From contig JBGUPJ010000008.1 in the NCBI GenBank assembly GCA_045130235.1, positions 1-64,000 of the forward strand: DNA of 64,000 nucleotides, written 5' to 3'. The notes beneath the pieces were generated by a model. It ran no database searches. It worked only from the letters and a program-made list of their open reading frames with translations, and had not been told where the DNA came from. This DNA comes from UBA1756 sp045130235. GTDB taxonomy: Bacteria > Bacteroidota > Bacteroidia > Bacteroidales > WCHB1-69. This document shows, piece after piece, positions 1 through 8,730 of this stretch; the stretch's first letter is position 1; each line of letters opens with the position of its first letter. Made by a program: the position numbers and the translations under genes.

Positions 1-1
1 C

Positions 2-1432
2 CTGCTGGAGATGGTGCTGCAGTGTGGGGCATCTTCCGGCCGGCAGATACAGGCTTACAAGTATAACACGGCCACGCAGTCTTTTTCACTGGTGTGGGAT
101 ATGGTTCCCGATGAAGACAGCTTCTCAAACAGCTTCACGGCCTTCGACTTCAATCAGGACGGGCTTCTGGAACTGGTCATCTGCGATCAGTCGACCCTGA
201 AGATAGTGAACGGCAGCGGACAGAGCCACCTTACGCATAACGACACAGTGCCGATGTATGTGCTGAACACGTTCCCGTACACGGAGACCACCATCATGCA
301 GTATCCGGTGATTGCGGATGTGGACAATGACGGGAGTGCGGAGCTGGTGTCGGTGGGAAGCTCGATGCTGAACATCCTCAAATCGTCGGGGCAGCCGTGG
401 GCACCGGCACGCCCCGTCTGGAACCAATACCTTTATAATGTGACAAATGTCAACCGGGACCTGACCATTCCGTCGCATCTGTTCAACAATGCCACCTCCT
501 TCACCGACCCCGACAATATCGTGCGGCGGCCGTTCAACAACTTCCTGCAACAAGGCACCCAATTGGACCAGTACGGACGGCCCTATTTCCCGGGCGAAAT
601 TACCGAAGTGGATTACAGCGCCAGCATCTGTTCAGGAGGTGTCTATACAGATGAATTTTTTGCCATTTCCTCCGACACGCTTTCAGTAGGGGAGAACGAA
701 TTTCAGAGAACCATCGAACATGAAGATGAGTGCGACAGTGTCGTAACGTTGCATCTAACGCTTTCTGAACCAGGTTTTTCTGAAATTACAGACACCATCT
801 GCCGCGGACAAGGCTACCAACAGCACGGATTCCACATCCCCGAGAGCAGCACCCTGAACGGCGGCGAACTGTCGGAAACGCTCACCCTGACCAACCAGGC
901 CGGCTGCGACAGCACCGTCACTCTGCGCCTTACCCTGCTGGACGGTGAGCTGCACATCCTTCCTCCCGAGGAAGACTTCTGCAAGAGCTACTCGGCGCAG
1001 CTAACTGTGGCGACCTCGCTCGACCGCATCCGCTGGAGCACGGGTGAAGAGACCCAGGAGATTGTCGTCACTCGTCCCGGAACGTACTCTGTAGAAGCCA
1101 TTTCTGGTCATTGTACCGCCGCTGATGCCATTACCATAGCCGCCTGCGACTTCGACCTCTTCCTGCCTAATGCCATCACTCCGTCGAAAGACGAGGGCAC
1201 CAACGACTATTTCTGCCTCCCCGAACAAACAGCCCGCCAGCTGGAGGAGTTTGAGATCCATATCTACAACCGCTGGGGCGGACTGGTCTATCACTCCACC
1301 ACGCCCTATTTCCGCTGGGACGGTACCGAGAACGGGAATCTATTTCCCAACAACATATACAGTTACGTCATTCTGTGCAAGCCCGTGGGACATACGCGCT
1401 TTATACGTACGGGGACGATAGTGGTGCTGTGA
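2..1432 (+). CDS. T9SS type-B sorted surface protein, 5'-truncated by window edge
   Basis: The reading frame is open from base 2, so the true start lies upstream; about 476 residues are visible. The first part has VCBS/FG-GAP-like Asp-rich loops (FDFNQDGLLELV, ADVDNDGSAELV), as in cell-surface beta-propeller proteins. The middle holds a Cys-containing SprB-like section, and the last ~95 residues (from LFLPNAITPSKDEGTNDYF, with IYNRWGGLVY and WDGTENG) match the gliding-motility-associated/type-B sorting domain of the type IX secretion system. It is therefore probably exported by T9SS and held at the cell surface; ligand or substrate is unknown. Its 3' half and downstream flank are nearly identical to the next gene, pointing to tandem duplication with gene conversion. 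Confidence 0.85.
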   Translation: MLEMVLQCGASSGRQIQAYKYNTATQSFSLVWDMVPDEDSFSNSFTAFDFNQDGLLELVICDQSTLKIVNGSGQSHLTHNDTVPMYVLNTFPYTETTIMQYPVIADVDNDGSAELVSVGSSMLNILKSSGQPWAPARPVWNQYLYNVTNVNRDLTIPSHLFNNATSFTDPDNIVRRPFNNFLQQGTQLDQYGRPYFPGEITEVDYSASICSGGVYTDEFFAISSDTLSVGENEFQRTIEHEDECDSVVTLHLTLSEPGFSEITDTICRGQGYQQHGFHIPESSTLNGGELSETLTLTNQAGCDSTVTLRLTLLDGELHILPPEEDFCKSYSAQLTVATSLDRIRWSTGEETQEIVVTRPGTYSVEAISGHCTAADAITIAACDFDLFLPNAITPSKDEGTNDYFCLPEQTARQLEEFEIHIYNRWGGLVYHSTTPYFRWDGTENGNLFPNNIYSYVILCKPVGHTRFIRTGTIVVL

Positions 1433-1449
1433 GAATGAGAGGGGAGTAG

Positions 1450-1490
1450 AAAAATGAAAGCTGAGAATTGAAAACGGAAAATGGAAAAGT
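1450..1490. repeat. A+T-rich dispersed repeat
   Basis: AAAGCTGAGAATTGAAAAC with GGAAAATGG after it; a diverged member of the AATTGAAAACTGAGAATTG family found only between genes in this window. Confidence 0.65.
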
Positions 1491-1498
1491 AGTGTTTT

Positions 1499-1539
1499 TT
1501 TATTACGAAAAAAGTCGTAACGAAAAAATGCGTAATAAA
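1499..1539 (+). repeat. Stem-loop element, copy 1
   Basis: TTTATTACG and CGTAATAAA form the outer arms around a centre rich in AAAAAAGTCGTAACG. The same element lies at 4562-4600 behind the paralogous gene, so it was duplicated with the coding sequence. It could act as a weak transcription terminator or mRNA 3'-end stabiliser; that role is inferred. Confidence 0.5.
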
Positions 1540-1575
1540 GAAACTACATTGTACCTCTCACGGATTGGACAGGCT

Positions 1576-1600
1576 GCTCGTAAAATAGCTTTTTACGAGC
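1576..1600. repeat. Perfect 10-bp hairpin with related direct repeats
   Basis: GCTCGTAAAA and TTTTACGAGC are perfectly complementary around a TAGCT loop. The arm sequence recurs as TTTACGAG at about 1604 and twice near 1671-1690, so the element belongs to a local cluster of repeats. There is no T tail, so a terminator is not the obvious reading; a protein-binding site or the end of a decayed mobile element are alternatives. Confidence 0.45.
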
Positions 1601-1870
1601 AAATTTACGAGTAAATTACATATATTTAAGTTGTAAAATACTGATATATAAATTGATGACTGTTGGTGTTTACGAGCAAATTTACGAGCAAATCACTTCC
1701 CTGAACTTACTATTTCTCATACCTCGTGCGCTCTGTATCCTGTAGTTTGGCTCCGCCCGTGCCGCACGGCCGCATTGCCGGCGCCCCCCTTACCCGGCGG
1801 GAGGGACTGGCGCGATTGGCGTTAATGAGTTGGTTGTTACCATTTGAGGAGGAAGATGATGAAAATGTAG

Positions 1871-1878
1871 TATCTTTG
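1871..1878 (+). promoter_or_regulatory. Bacteroidota -7 box upstream of the second surface protein
   Basis: TATCTTTG followed by C matches the -7 consensus TAnnTTTG. A TTTG at 1843 could be the -33 element but the spacing is a little long. It would give a leader of about 170 nt that contains a copy of the A+T-rich repeat. Confidence 0.5.
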
Positions 1879-1946
1879 CGCTGACAAGTTTTGGGAGTTG
1901 GGGTGAGGGGTGAGGCGGTAAGGGCGGCTGGTAGAAGGTGGGGGGA

Positions 1947-1980
1947 GTTGAAAATTGAAAACTGAGAATTGAAAACGGAA
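1947..1980. repeat. A+T-rich dispersed repeat
   Basis: Copy of the AATTGAAAACTGAGAATTG family in the leader of the second surface-protein gene. Confidence 0.75.
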
Positions 1981-2053
1981 AGGTGGGCGGCAAGGGATGA
2001 GGGAGAAAGAGGAAACAGACCGACTCTTCATTAATTTCAAGTTGTATATTTAG

Positions 2054-4495
2054 ATGGTAGGTTTTATTACAAAACAGTCTAGGCATGCTGCAAGTTCGCA
2101 TTCGCTACGCTATAGTGTAGCGATAACGTTGCTGTCGCTGTTGTCTGTCGGAATGGGTAGCGCCCAGACCGACTACATGCCCGACAACATGGACTCGGTG
2201 GGGTGTGTGATTACTCCTGAGCCGCAGTCGTGGGCAATCGTGCAGGGCCGTACCAGCGAGTTCCTTTCGCACATGTACGCCCTGCCTTTCGTCGGGGACA
2301 TCGACAATGACGGAAGGTCTGAGGTCGTCACCGCTGGTGTCCAAACACCTTTCAACTCCTCATCCATCGTCATTTATGACGACCAGCTTCAGCATCTTGC
2401 CACTATCAGTACTCCGGAAATGTATTCGTACGCTGGTTACCCGTTGGCCCTCGCGGATGTGGACAGGGATGGATTTGGTGAGATTTTCGTCCATACGCGT
2501 AGCGGCTACCTCTATTGTTACCGATATGATGGCAATGATGTTACTACCGTTTGGACTTCCAGCACCCCAACATCCATGGAAGCCACTGCCGCCATTCTCA
2601 TCATCGCAGACATCAATGGGGACGAACACCCTGTAATATGGGCGCTCAACAAAATTTACAATGCTGTCACAGGCGTTGAACTGCTCACCCTGCCGGAAGT
2701 CATTGGAAAGTACTACGGCGGCAATCCATCCGGCGCAGCCATGCCCGTCTTTGCTGATTTTGACAATGATGGTGTTCTTGAATTTGCAGGTGGAAATAAG
2801 GTCTATAAACTGCATATCAGCGATTACAATAGTACAGTTGGCAATTCTGCCGAATTGTGGAAGACCATTTCCGGTAATGGCATAGGTGATGGTGTCACCT
2901 CTTTCGCCGACATTGACTTGGACGGCTATCTGGATATGGTGGTGGTATGGGACGACTATATGTATGCATGGAAACCATTTACGGGAATCGGAAGCGAGCC
3001 CACCCTCATTTCAATTTGTCCGTACACGGCTATCCATCCAGCATCACGTGCGCTCATTGCCGATGTGGACAATGACGGCTATCCCGAAATCCTTTTTTCA
3101 TACGCTTATGGGATGACGGCATACCGGTATAACCCTGCCACTCGATCGCTGCAGCAGATGTGGCAGCAGCCTACCAGCGATGACTCCGGCTGCACCTCCA
3201 TGACTGCTTTCGACTTTAATCTGGATGGCAATGTGGAGGTTGTGTATCGTGATATGACGCATCTTCGTATCCTCAACGGTGCTACAGGTGAAGACCAAAC
3301 CCGCTTCGACTGCATGGCTCCCACTGCCACGGAATGCCCTGTGGTAGTTGACCTTGACCGGGACGGACAGACAGAAATTATCGTCTCCTACAACCACTAT
3401 GTCGTTGACAACGACCCAAGCACACAACTTATAGTCTTTCATGCTCCTGCCAACACCACGTGGGCACCCGCCCGCTATGTCTGGAATCAGCACGCCTACA
3501 ATACCGTCAACGTCAACAACGACCTCACCATACCGACCACCAATTTCAATCCCGCCACCGCCTTCACCGGTCCAGACAACATCGTGAGGCGGCCGTTCAA
3601 CAACTTCCTGCAACAAAGCACACAATTGGATCAGTACGGGAGGCCCTATTTCCCTGGCACGCCTACCGAACTCGACCTCACTGCCAGCCTCTGCATGGGC
3701 GAATCCTACATCGATGACTTTTTCAGCATCTCGTCCGACACGCTATCGGTAGGGGAGTACGAGTTTCAACGTGTCATCGAACACGAAGATGAGTGCGATA
3801 GTATCATAACACTGCAGATAACAGTTTCTATGCCAAGCTCTACCGAAATCTCCGACACCATCTGCCGTGGACAAGGCTACCACCAGCACGGATTCCACAT
3901 CCCTGAAAGCAGCACCCTGAACGGCGGCGAACTGACCGAGTCGCTTGTGCTTCACAACCAAGCTGGCTGCGACAGCATCGTCACGTTGCGCCTTACCCTG
4001 CTGGACGGCGAGGTGCACATCCTTCCTCCCACGGAGGACTTCTGCAAGAGCTACTCGGCACAACTGGCAGTGGCGACGTCGTTCGACCGCATCCGCTGGA
4101 GCACGGGCGAGGAGACGCAGGAGATTGTGGTCACCCGTCCGGGAACTTATTCTGTAGAAGCCATTTCTGGGCATTGCACCGCCGAGGATGCCATCACCAT
4201 CGCCGCCTGCGACTTCTACCTCTTCCTGCCCAGCGCCATCACCCCATCGAAAGACGAGGGTACCAACGACTACTTCTGCCTACTCGAGCAAACAGCCCAA
4301 CAGTTGGAGGAGTTCGAAATTCATATCTACAACCGCTGGGGCGGACTGGTCTATCACTCCACCACGCCCTATTTCCGCTGGGACGGTACCGAGAACGGGA
4401 AGTTATTTCCTAACAACATATATAGTTACGTCATTCGGTGCAAGCCCGTGGGACATACGCGCTTTATACGTACGGGGACGATAGTGGTGCTGTGA
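2054..4495 (+). CDS. T9SS type-B sorted VCBS/FG-GAP-repeat surface protein
   Basis: 813 residues. After a basic start, residues about 21-38 form a signal peptide ending near GSAQ. At least eight DxDxDGxxE-type loops follow (DIDNDGRSEVV, DVDRDGFGEIF, DFDNDGVLEFA, DIDLDGYLDMV, DVDNDGYPEIL, DLDRDGQTEII and others), the calcium-binding pattern of FG-GAP/VCBS beta-propellers. A Cys-containing middle section and a type-B T9SS sorting domain (about residues 720-813) complete it. The product should be exported across both membranes and displayed at the surface; the ligand is unknown. The start was chosen because it gives the signal peptide; no Shine-Dalgarno sequence is visible. The C-terminal ~340 residues are nearly the same as in the preceding gene while the N-terminal parts differ. 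Confidence 0.88.
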   Translation: MVGFITKQSRHAASSHSLRYSVAITLLSLLSVGMGSAQTDYMPDNMDSVGCVITPEPQSWAIVQGRTSEFLSHMYALPFVGDIDNDGRSEVVTAGVQTPFNSSSIVIYDDQLQHLATISTPEMYSYAGYPLALADVDRDGFGEIFVHTRSGYLYCYRYDGNDVTTVWTSSTPTSMEATAAILIIADINGDEHPVIWALNKIYNAVTGVELLTLPEVIGKYYGGNPSGAAMPVFADFDNDGVLEFAGGNKVYKLHISDYNSTVGNSAELWKTISGNGIGDGVTSFADIDLDGYLDMVVVWDDYMYAWKPFTGIGSEPTLISICPYTAIHPASRALIADVDNDGYPEILFSYAYGMTAYRYNPATRSLQQMWQQPTSDDSGCTSMTAFDFNLDGNVEVVYRDMTHLRILNGATGEDQTRFDCMAPTATECPVVVDLDRDGQTEIIVSYNHYVVDNDPSTQLIVFHAPANTTWAPARYVWNQHAYNTVNVNNDLTIPTTNFNPATAFTGPDNIVRRPFNNFLQQSTQLDQYGRPYFPGTPTELDLTASLCMGESYIDDFFSISSDTLSVGEYEFQRVIEHEDECDSIITLQITVSMPSSTEISDTICRGQGYHQHGFHIPESSTLNGGELTESLVLHNQAGCDSIVTLRLTLLDGEVHILPPTEDFCKSYSAQLAVATSFDRIRWSTGEETQEIVVTRPGTYSVEAISGHCTAEDAITIAACDFYLFLPSAITPSKDEGTNDYFCLLEQTAQQLEEFEIHIYNRWGGLVYHSTTPYFRWDGTENGKLFPNNIYSYVIRCKPVGHTRFIRTGTIVVL

Positions 4496-4508
4496 GAATG
4501 AGAGGGGA

Positions 4509-4550
4509 GTTGAAAATTGAAAACTGAGAATTGAAAACGGAAAATGGAAA
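4509..4550. repeat. A+T-rich dispersed repeat
   Basis: Copy of the AATTGAAAACTGAGAATTG family directly behind the second surface-protein gene. Confidence 0.75.
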
Positions 4551-4561
4551 AGTAGTATTTT

Positions 4562-4600
4562 TTTATTACGAAAAAAGTCGTAACGAAAAAATGCGTAATA
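4562..4600 (+). repeat. Stem-loop element, copy 2
   Basis: Same TTATTACG/CGTAATA stem-loop as at 1499-1539, at the same distance behind a nearly identical gene end. Confidence 0.5.
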
Positions 4601-4770
4601 GGGGACAAGTGCTATATGATGGGGGTATTGCCGACTGCCACATCAAAAATCGGCCGACTGCCACATCAAAATTGGATGAAGATACCGAGTTTTTAGAAAT
4701 CATTCGTGTTTATTTCCTTGTGTAATAATAAATTGGCATAGAGGATTAAGTGGAAGGTGGAGGAAACGAG

Positions 4771-4803
4771 GAAATTGAAAATTGAGAACTGAAAACGGAA
4801 AAA
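4771..4803. repeat. A+T-rich dispersed repeat
   Basis: Copy of the same family (GAAATTGAAAATTGAGAACTG) just before the pse promoter box. Confidence 0.7.
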
Positions 4804-4808
4804 AGTTG

Positions 4809-4816
4809 TAATTTTG
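4809..4816 (+). promoter_or_regulatory. -7 box for the pse operon
   Basis: TAATTTTG followed by CA fits TAnnTTTG and lies about 40 bp before the pseB ATG. It is the only such box before the five coupled genes. Confidence 0.6.
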
Positions 4817-4857
4817 CAAGTTGATTTTTTGTGTTTGAAAGTTAAATAGTTTGATCA

Positions 4858-5880
4858 ATGCTAAACAATAAAACTGTACTTATTACCGGAGGTACCGGCT
4901 CTTTTGGAAAGAAATTCGTTGAGGTGATTCTGCGGGATTACCCCAATGTGAAAAAAATCATCATTTATTCTCGTGATGAACTGAAACAGTACGAGTTAAA
5001 GCTCAAATATCCGGAAAGCAAATATCCGATGATGCGCTTTTTCATCGGGGATGTGCGGGATTTGGAGCGTCTCACCCGTGCATGTGAGGGAGTGGATGTG
5101 ATTATTCACGCTGCCGCTATCAAACAGGTGGATACTGCGGAATACAATCCCGAGGAGTGCATCAAAACCAATGTGCATGGTGCGCAAAATGTTATTAAAG
5201 CGGCATTGGCATGCGGAGTTCATGATGTGGTGGCCCTTTCCACCGATAAGGCTTGCGCCCCCATCAATCTGTATGGCGCTACGAAACTGACCTCTGACAA
5301 ACTTTTCACTGCGGCCAATAATATTCGCGGATCCAAGGATATTCGTTTCTCTGTGGTGCGTTATGGAAATGTCATGGGTTCCCGTGGTTCTGTGATACCG
5401 TTCTTCATCCGCAAGCGTGATGAGGGTGCTGCTGCAATTCCGATTACGGATATGCGCATGACACGTTTCAACATCTCTCTGGAAGCCGGTGTTGCCATGG
5501 TGATGTACGCTATTGGTCACCATCTGGGCGGAGAGATTTTTGTTCCGAAAATCCCGTCCTATCATATCAAGGACGTAGCCACCGCTATCGCACCGAATAT
5601 TCCTCAGGTGGAGGTTGGTATCCGTCCCGGTGAGAAATTGCACGAGGAAATGATCACAGTAACCGATGCTTTGGACACCATTGACTTGGGCAAGTATTAT
5701 GTGATTATGCCTTCCGTATCATTCATGCATTCGAGAGAAGACTTTATTAAACATCACAACGCTGTTCCGGTTCCGGATGGATTCCATTACAGTTCCGACA
5801 GCAACACGGAATGGGAAACCGTGGAAACCATGCGGGAGAAAATACGGCAGTTTGTGGATCCTAACTTTGAAGTAAAATGA
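4858..5880 (+). CDS. pseB: UDP-GlcNAc 4,6-dehydratase (inverting), PseB
   Basis: 340 residues, the usual PseB length. It is an extended SDR enzyme: NAD-binding GGTGSFG at residues 10-16 and a YGATK active-site motif within LSTDKACAPINLYGATK. PseB-type enzymes convert UDP-GlcNAc to the 4-keto-6-deoxy-L-arabino sugar, the first step of CMP-pseudaminic acid synthesis in the cytoplasm. The identification is strengthened by the four following genes, which encode later steps and overlap by one to four bases. Retaining PglF/WbpM-type dehydratases are much longer membrane proteins, which this is not. Confidence 0.93.
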   Translation: MLNNKTVLITGGTGSFGKKFVEVILRDYPNVKKIIIYSRDELKQYELKLKYPESKYPMMRFFIGDVRDLERLTRACEGVDVIIHAAAIKQVDTAEYNPEECIKTNVHGAQNVIKAALACGVHDVVALSTDKACAPINLYGATKLTSDKLFTAANNIRGSKDIRFSVVRYGNVMGSRGSVIPFFIRKRDEGAAAIPITDMRMTRFNISLEAGVAMVMYAIGHHLGGEIFVPKIPSYHIKDVATAIAPNIPQVEVGIRPGEKLHEEMITVTDALDTIDLGKYYVIMPSVSFMHSREDFIKHHNAVPVPDGFHYSSDSNTEWETVETMREKIRQFVDPNFEVK

Positions 5881-7043
5881 TAGACCATCCCATCTCATAC
5901 GGCCACCAGTACATCAGCGATGAGGACATCCAAGCTGTGGTGGAAACCCTCAAGTCCGACTATCTGACGCAAGGTCCGAAAATCGGGGAGTTTGAGCAAA
6001 ACTTTGCAAACTATTTAGGATGCCAATACGCCTGTATGGTGAGCAATGGTACAGCCGCTCTCCATCTTTGTGCGATGGCTTTGGGCATTCAACCTGGCGA
6101 CAAGGTCATTACTACTCCCATTACCTTTGTGGCTTCTGCCAATGGCTTCCGTTATCAAGGGGCAGAGATTGTCTTCTGCGACATTGATGCAAAGACATTT
6201 CTCATGGATTTGGATAAGCTGGAGCAGATTCTCAAAGTATCGCCAAAGGGTACATATAAAGCCGTTGTGCCAGTGGACTTTGCCGGTTATCCCATTGATG
6301 AGGAACGTTTAAGAAAACTTGCGGATGAGTATGGTTTCGCCATCGTGGTGGATGCTTGCCATGCACCAGGAGGCAGTTATATCGACAGCAAAGGGGGAAA
6401 GCAGATGGTGGGCAATTGCCATTATGCCGATCTTACCTGTTTCTCTTTCCATCCTGTGAAGCACATTGCCACAGGTGAAGGCGGTGCTGTAACTACCAAC
6501 CGCAAAGATTTGTATGAAAAAGTGGCTTTATACCGCACGCACGGCATCACCAAGAATCCTGATTTGTTGACGCAGAATGATGGTGGTTGGTATTATGAAA
6601 TGCAGGATTTGGGCTATAATTACCGCATCACGGATTTTCAGGCTGCATTGGGTGTTTCCCAACTGAAACGTCTGGACTGGAGCATCCAACGCAGAAACGA
6701 AATAGCCCAGAGATATGATGAGGCATTCAAGGGAACATCCGTCAAGACTCCTTATCGTGCTGAAAACATCACCCATGCATTTCATCTGTACATCATTCAG
6801 GTGGATGCCGACAAACGCAAGGGTCTGTACGATTACCTGCGTGCCAATAAGGTTTTTGCCCAGGTGCTCTACATCCCAGCACATACCATGCCCTACTACA
6901 AGCAATTTGGATGGAAAGCTGGCGACATGCCGGTGGCAGAAGAATATTATCGCCACTGTTTGGCACTGCCCATGTATCCGACCTTAACGGAAGAGGAGCA
7001 GGAATATGTGATTGAAAAAGTAAAGGAATACATGTTGTCATGA
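5877..7043 (+). CDS. pseC: UDP-4-amino-4,6-dideoxy-N-acetyl-L-altrosamine transaminase, PseC
   Basis: 388 residues, a DegT/DnrJ/EryC1-type PLP aminotransferase. The PLP lysine is expected at K195 in FHPVKHIATGEGG; upstream VSNGTAALHL and VVDACHAPGGSY are the family's cofactor-binding segments. It aminates the PseB product at C4. The ATG overlaps the pseB stop (ATGA), indicating translational coupling. Order and neighbours make PseC far more likely than another sugar aminotransferase of the same fold. Confidence 0.92.
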   Translation: MIDHPISYGHQYISDEDIQAVVETLKSDYLTQGPKIGEFEQNFANYLGCQYACMVSNGTAALHLCAMALGIQPGDKVITTPITFVASANGFRYQGAEIVFCDIDAKTFLMDLDKLEQILKVSPKGTYKAVVPVDFAGYPIDEERLRKLADEYGFAIVVDACHAPGGSYIDSKGGKQMVGNCHYADLTCFSFHPVKHIATGEGGAVTTNRKDLYEKVALYRTHGITKNPDLLTQNDGGWYYEMQDLGYNYRITDFQAALGVSQLKRLDWSIQRRNEIAQRYDEAFKGTSVKTPYRAENITHAFHLYIIQVDADKRKGLYDYLRANKVFAQVLYIPAHTMPYYKQFGWKAGDMPVAEEYYRHCLALPMYPTLTEEEQEYVIEKVKEYMLS

Positions 7044-7720
7044 AAAACCTTTGCATTATTCCGGCCCGTGGCGGCAGCAAACGCATCCCGAGGAAAAACA
7101 TCAAACCTTTTCTTGGCAAGCCGATTATTGCCTATTCCATTGAGGCTGCTCTGAAATCGGGATTGTTCGCGGAGGTGATGGTTTCCACTGATGATGAAGA
7201 GATTGCCGATGTAGCTAAACAATACGGTGCAAAAGTGCCTTTCATGCGTTCTGCTGAAACTGCCAGTGACTTTGCCTCTACTGCCGATGTTTTAAAAGAG
7301 GTTATTGCCAATTATAAAGAATTGGGTAAGGAGTTTGACAACTTCTGCTGCTTTTATGCTACGGCTCCATTGGTGCAGAGCAAGGATGTCACATCTGCCT
7401 TTGAACGATTGCAGCAGAGCGACTTTTCCTGCGTCTATCCTGTGGTGCAATTCAGTTACCCCATCTGGCGTTGTCTTGATATTGCTGAAGATGGTACAAT
7501 GAAACGCCATTGGCCAGAATACGAGAACAGCCGTAGTCAGGATTTACCCAAAGAGTACCACGACACGGGCACTTTTTACTGGTATAAAACGAAGGAATGG
7601 TTGACTGGAGATGTGAAGATTGGTGGGATTATTGTGGATGAAACCTCCATACAGGATATTGATACAGAAACGGATTGGAAGTTGGCGGAGATGAAGTATA
7701 AATTATTGAAAAGAAAGTAA
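7040..7720 (+). CDS. pseF: Pseudaminic acid cytidylyltransferase, PseF
   Basis: 226 residues, typical for CMP-nonulosonate synthetases. The N-terminal signature IPARGGSKRIPRKNIKPF binds CTP, and DETSIQDIDTETDW near the C-terminus is characteristic of PseF/NeuA proteins. It activates pseudaminic acid to the CMP sugar, the donor used by glycosyltransferases. It lies between pseC and the acetyltransferase rather than at the end of the pathway order; its ATG overlaps the pseC stop by four bases. Confidence 0.92.
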   Translation: MKNLCIIPARGGSKRIPRKNIKPFLGKPIIAYSIEAALKSGLFAEVMVSTDDEEIADVAKQYGAKVPFMRSAETASDFASTADVLKEVIANYKELGKEFDNFCCFYATAPLVQSKDVTSAFERLQQSDFSCVYPVVQFSYPIWRCLDIAEDGTMKRHWPEYENSRSQDLPKEYHDTGTFYWYKTKEWLTGDVKIGGIIVDETSIQDIDTETDWKLAEMKYKLLKRK

Positions 7721-8730
7721 TGCCCTCATATATCTGCCTACACCAACAAGACCAGCACCTTGGCAATTTCTCCATTGTCCCGCTTCGCTATGAGGACCGG
7801 TTCCTCATCATGAAGTGGCGTAATGAGCAGATTTATCATTTGCGTCAGGCTCATCCCTTAACCGAAAATGACCAGCAGCGCTATTTCGACAACGTTGTCT
7901 CCAAGCTATATGGCAACCCTAAACCCGACCAAATTCTGTTTTCTTATCTGGAAAACGGTACCTGCATTGGTTATGGTGGTTTGGTGCATATCAACTGGAT
8001 TGACCAAAATGCGGAAATCTCCTTCATAATGGACACAAGTTTGGAGGCAGAGCACTTTGCAGAGCATTGGAGCAACTATTTAACTATGTTGAAATCTGTG
8101 GCCTTTGATGACTTGGGCCTGCACAAGATTTACACGTATGCCTTTGACTTACGGCCGCATCTTTATACCATGTTAGAGGCAAATGGTTTTGCTCGGGAAG
8201 CCGCGCTCAAAGAACATTGCTTTTTCAATGGAGCATATAAAGACGTATTGATTCATTCATTATGGAATGATCTCTACGATGTGATTGACTATGTGGATTG
8301 TACCCCTGAACAACAACATGATATTCTCGCTCTGCGAAATCGTGATGATGTGCGTGTGTGGATGGTGAATCCGGAAGTGATTCTAGAGGAGAATCACTTC
8401 AAATTTGTTGAGAATCTGCGAGGTAATGCAAATCGGCTCTATTTTGCTGTTTATAAAAATGGCAGTTTGCTGGGAACCTATAACCTTACCAATGAAGGAG
8501 ACGGAATTTGGGAACGAGGCATCATTGCCAACCCTTCCACTCAGGGTTCCGGACAAACAGAGAAATGGGAACGGCAGATATTAAGTGGTTTGTCCCGATA
8601 CAATGTAAAAACTGTTTCAGCCAAGGTAAAACAGGATAATTTGCGGTCTATCAAGTATCACGAGAAATTGGGCTATAAGGAGCAGAGTCGGGACAATGAG
8701 TACATTTATTATAAAATGGAATTACAATGA
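7720..8730 (+). CDS. Tandem GNAT acetyltransferase, probably includes the PseH function
   Basis: 336 residues made of two GNAT-like halves. The first (about 15-185: RYEDRFLIMKWRN, then CIGYGGLVHINW, then HKIYTYAF and MLEANGF) resembles GNAT_3 enzymes. The second (about 195-335: ILALRNRDDVRVWM, LLGTYNLTNEGDGIWERGI, SIKYHEKLGYKE) looks like PseH, which N-acetylates the 4-amino sugar in pseudaminic acid synthesis. PseH alone is usually about 160-200 residues, so this is a fusion. The first half could add another acyl group or be structural. It overlaps the pseF stop by one base. No PseG hydrolase domain is visible in it. Confidence 0.8.
   Translation: MPSYICLHQQDQHLGNFSIVPLRYEDRFLIMKWRNEQIYHLRQAHPLTENDQQRYFDNVVSKLYGNPKPDQILFSYLENGTCIGYGGLVHINWIDQNAEISFIMDTSLEAEHFAEHWSNYLTMLKSVAFDDLGLHKIYTYAFDLRPHLYTMLEANGFAREAALKEHCFFNGAYKDVLIHSLWNDLYDVIDYVDCTPEQQHDILALRNRDDVRVWMVNPEVILEENHFKFVENLRGNANRLYFAVYKNGSLLGTYNLTNEGDGIWERGIIANPSTQGSGQTEKWERQILSGLSRYNVKTVSAKVKQDNLRSIKYHEKLGYKEQSRDNEYIYYKMELQ

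Larger units (their letters stand above)
1433..2053. other. Intergenic region between the two paralogues
   Basis: About 620 bp without a convincing gene. It holds an A+T-rich dispersed repeat (two copies), a stem-loop shared with the flank of the next gene, a perfect 10-bp hairpin, direct repeats of TTTACGAGCAAAT (about 1593 and 1671), a G+C-rich patch at 1740-1810, and a promoter-like box at 1871. The short minus-strand reading frames here have repeat-derived composition and were not accepted. Confidence 0.7.
4496..4857. other. Intergenic region before the pse operon
   Basis: About 360 bp. It begins with a near copy of the flank seen after 1432 (A+T-rich repeat and stem-loop at 4562-4600), continues with a 20-bp direct repeat (GCCGACTGCCACATCAAAA at about 4630 and 4653) and another A+T-rich repeat at 4771, and ends with the promoter box for pseB. 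No gene is supported. Confidence 0.7.
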
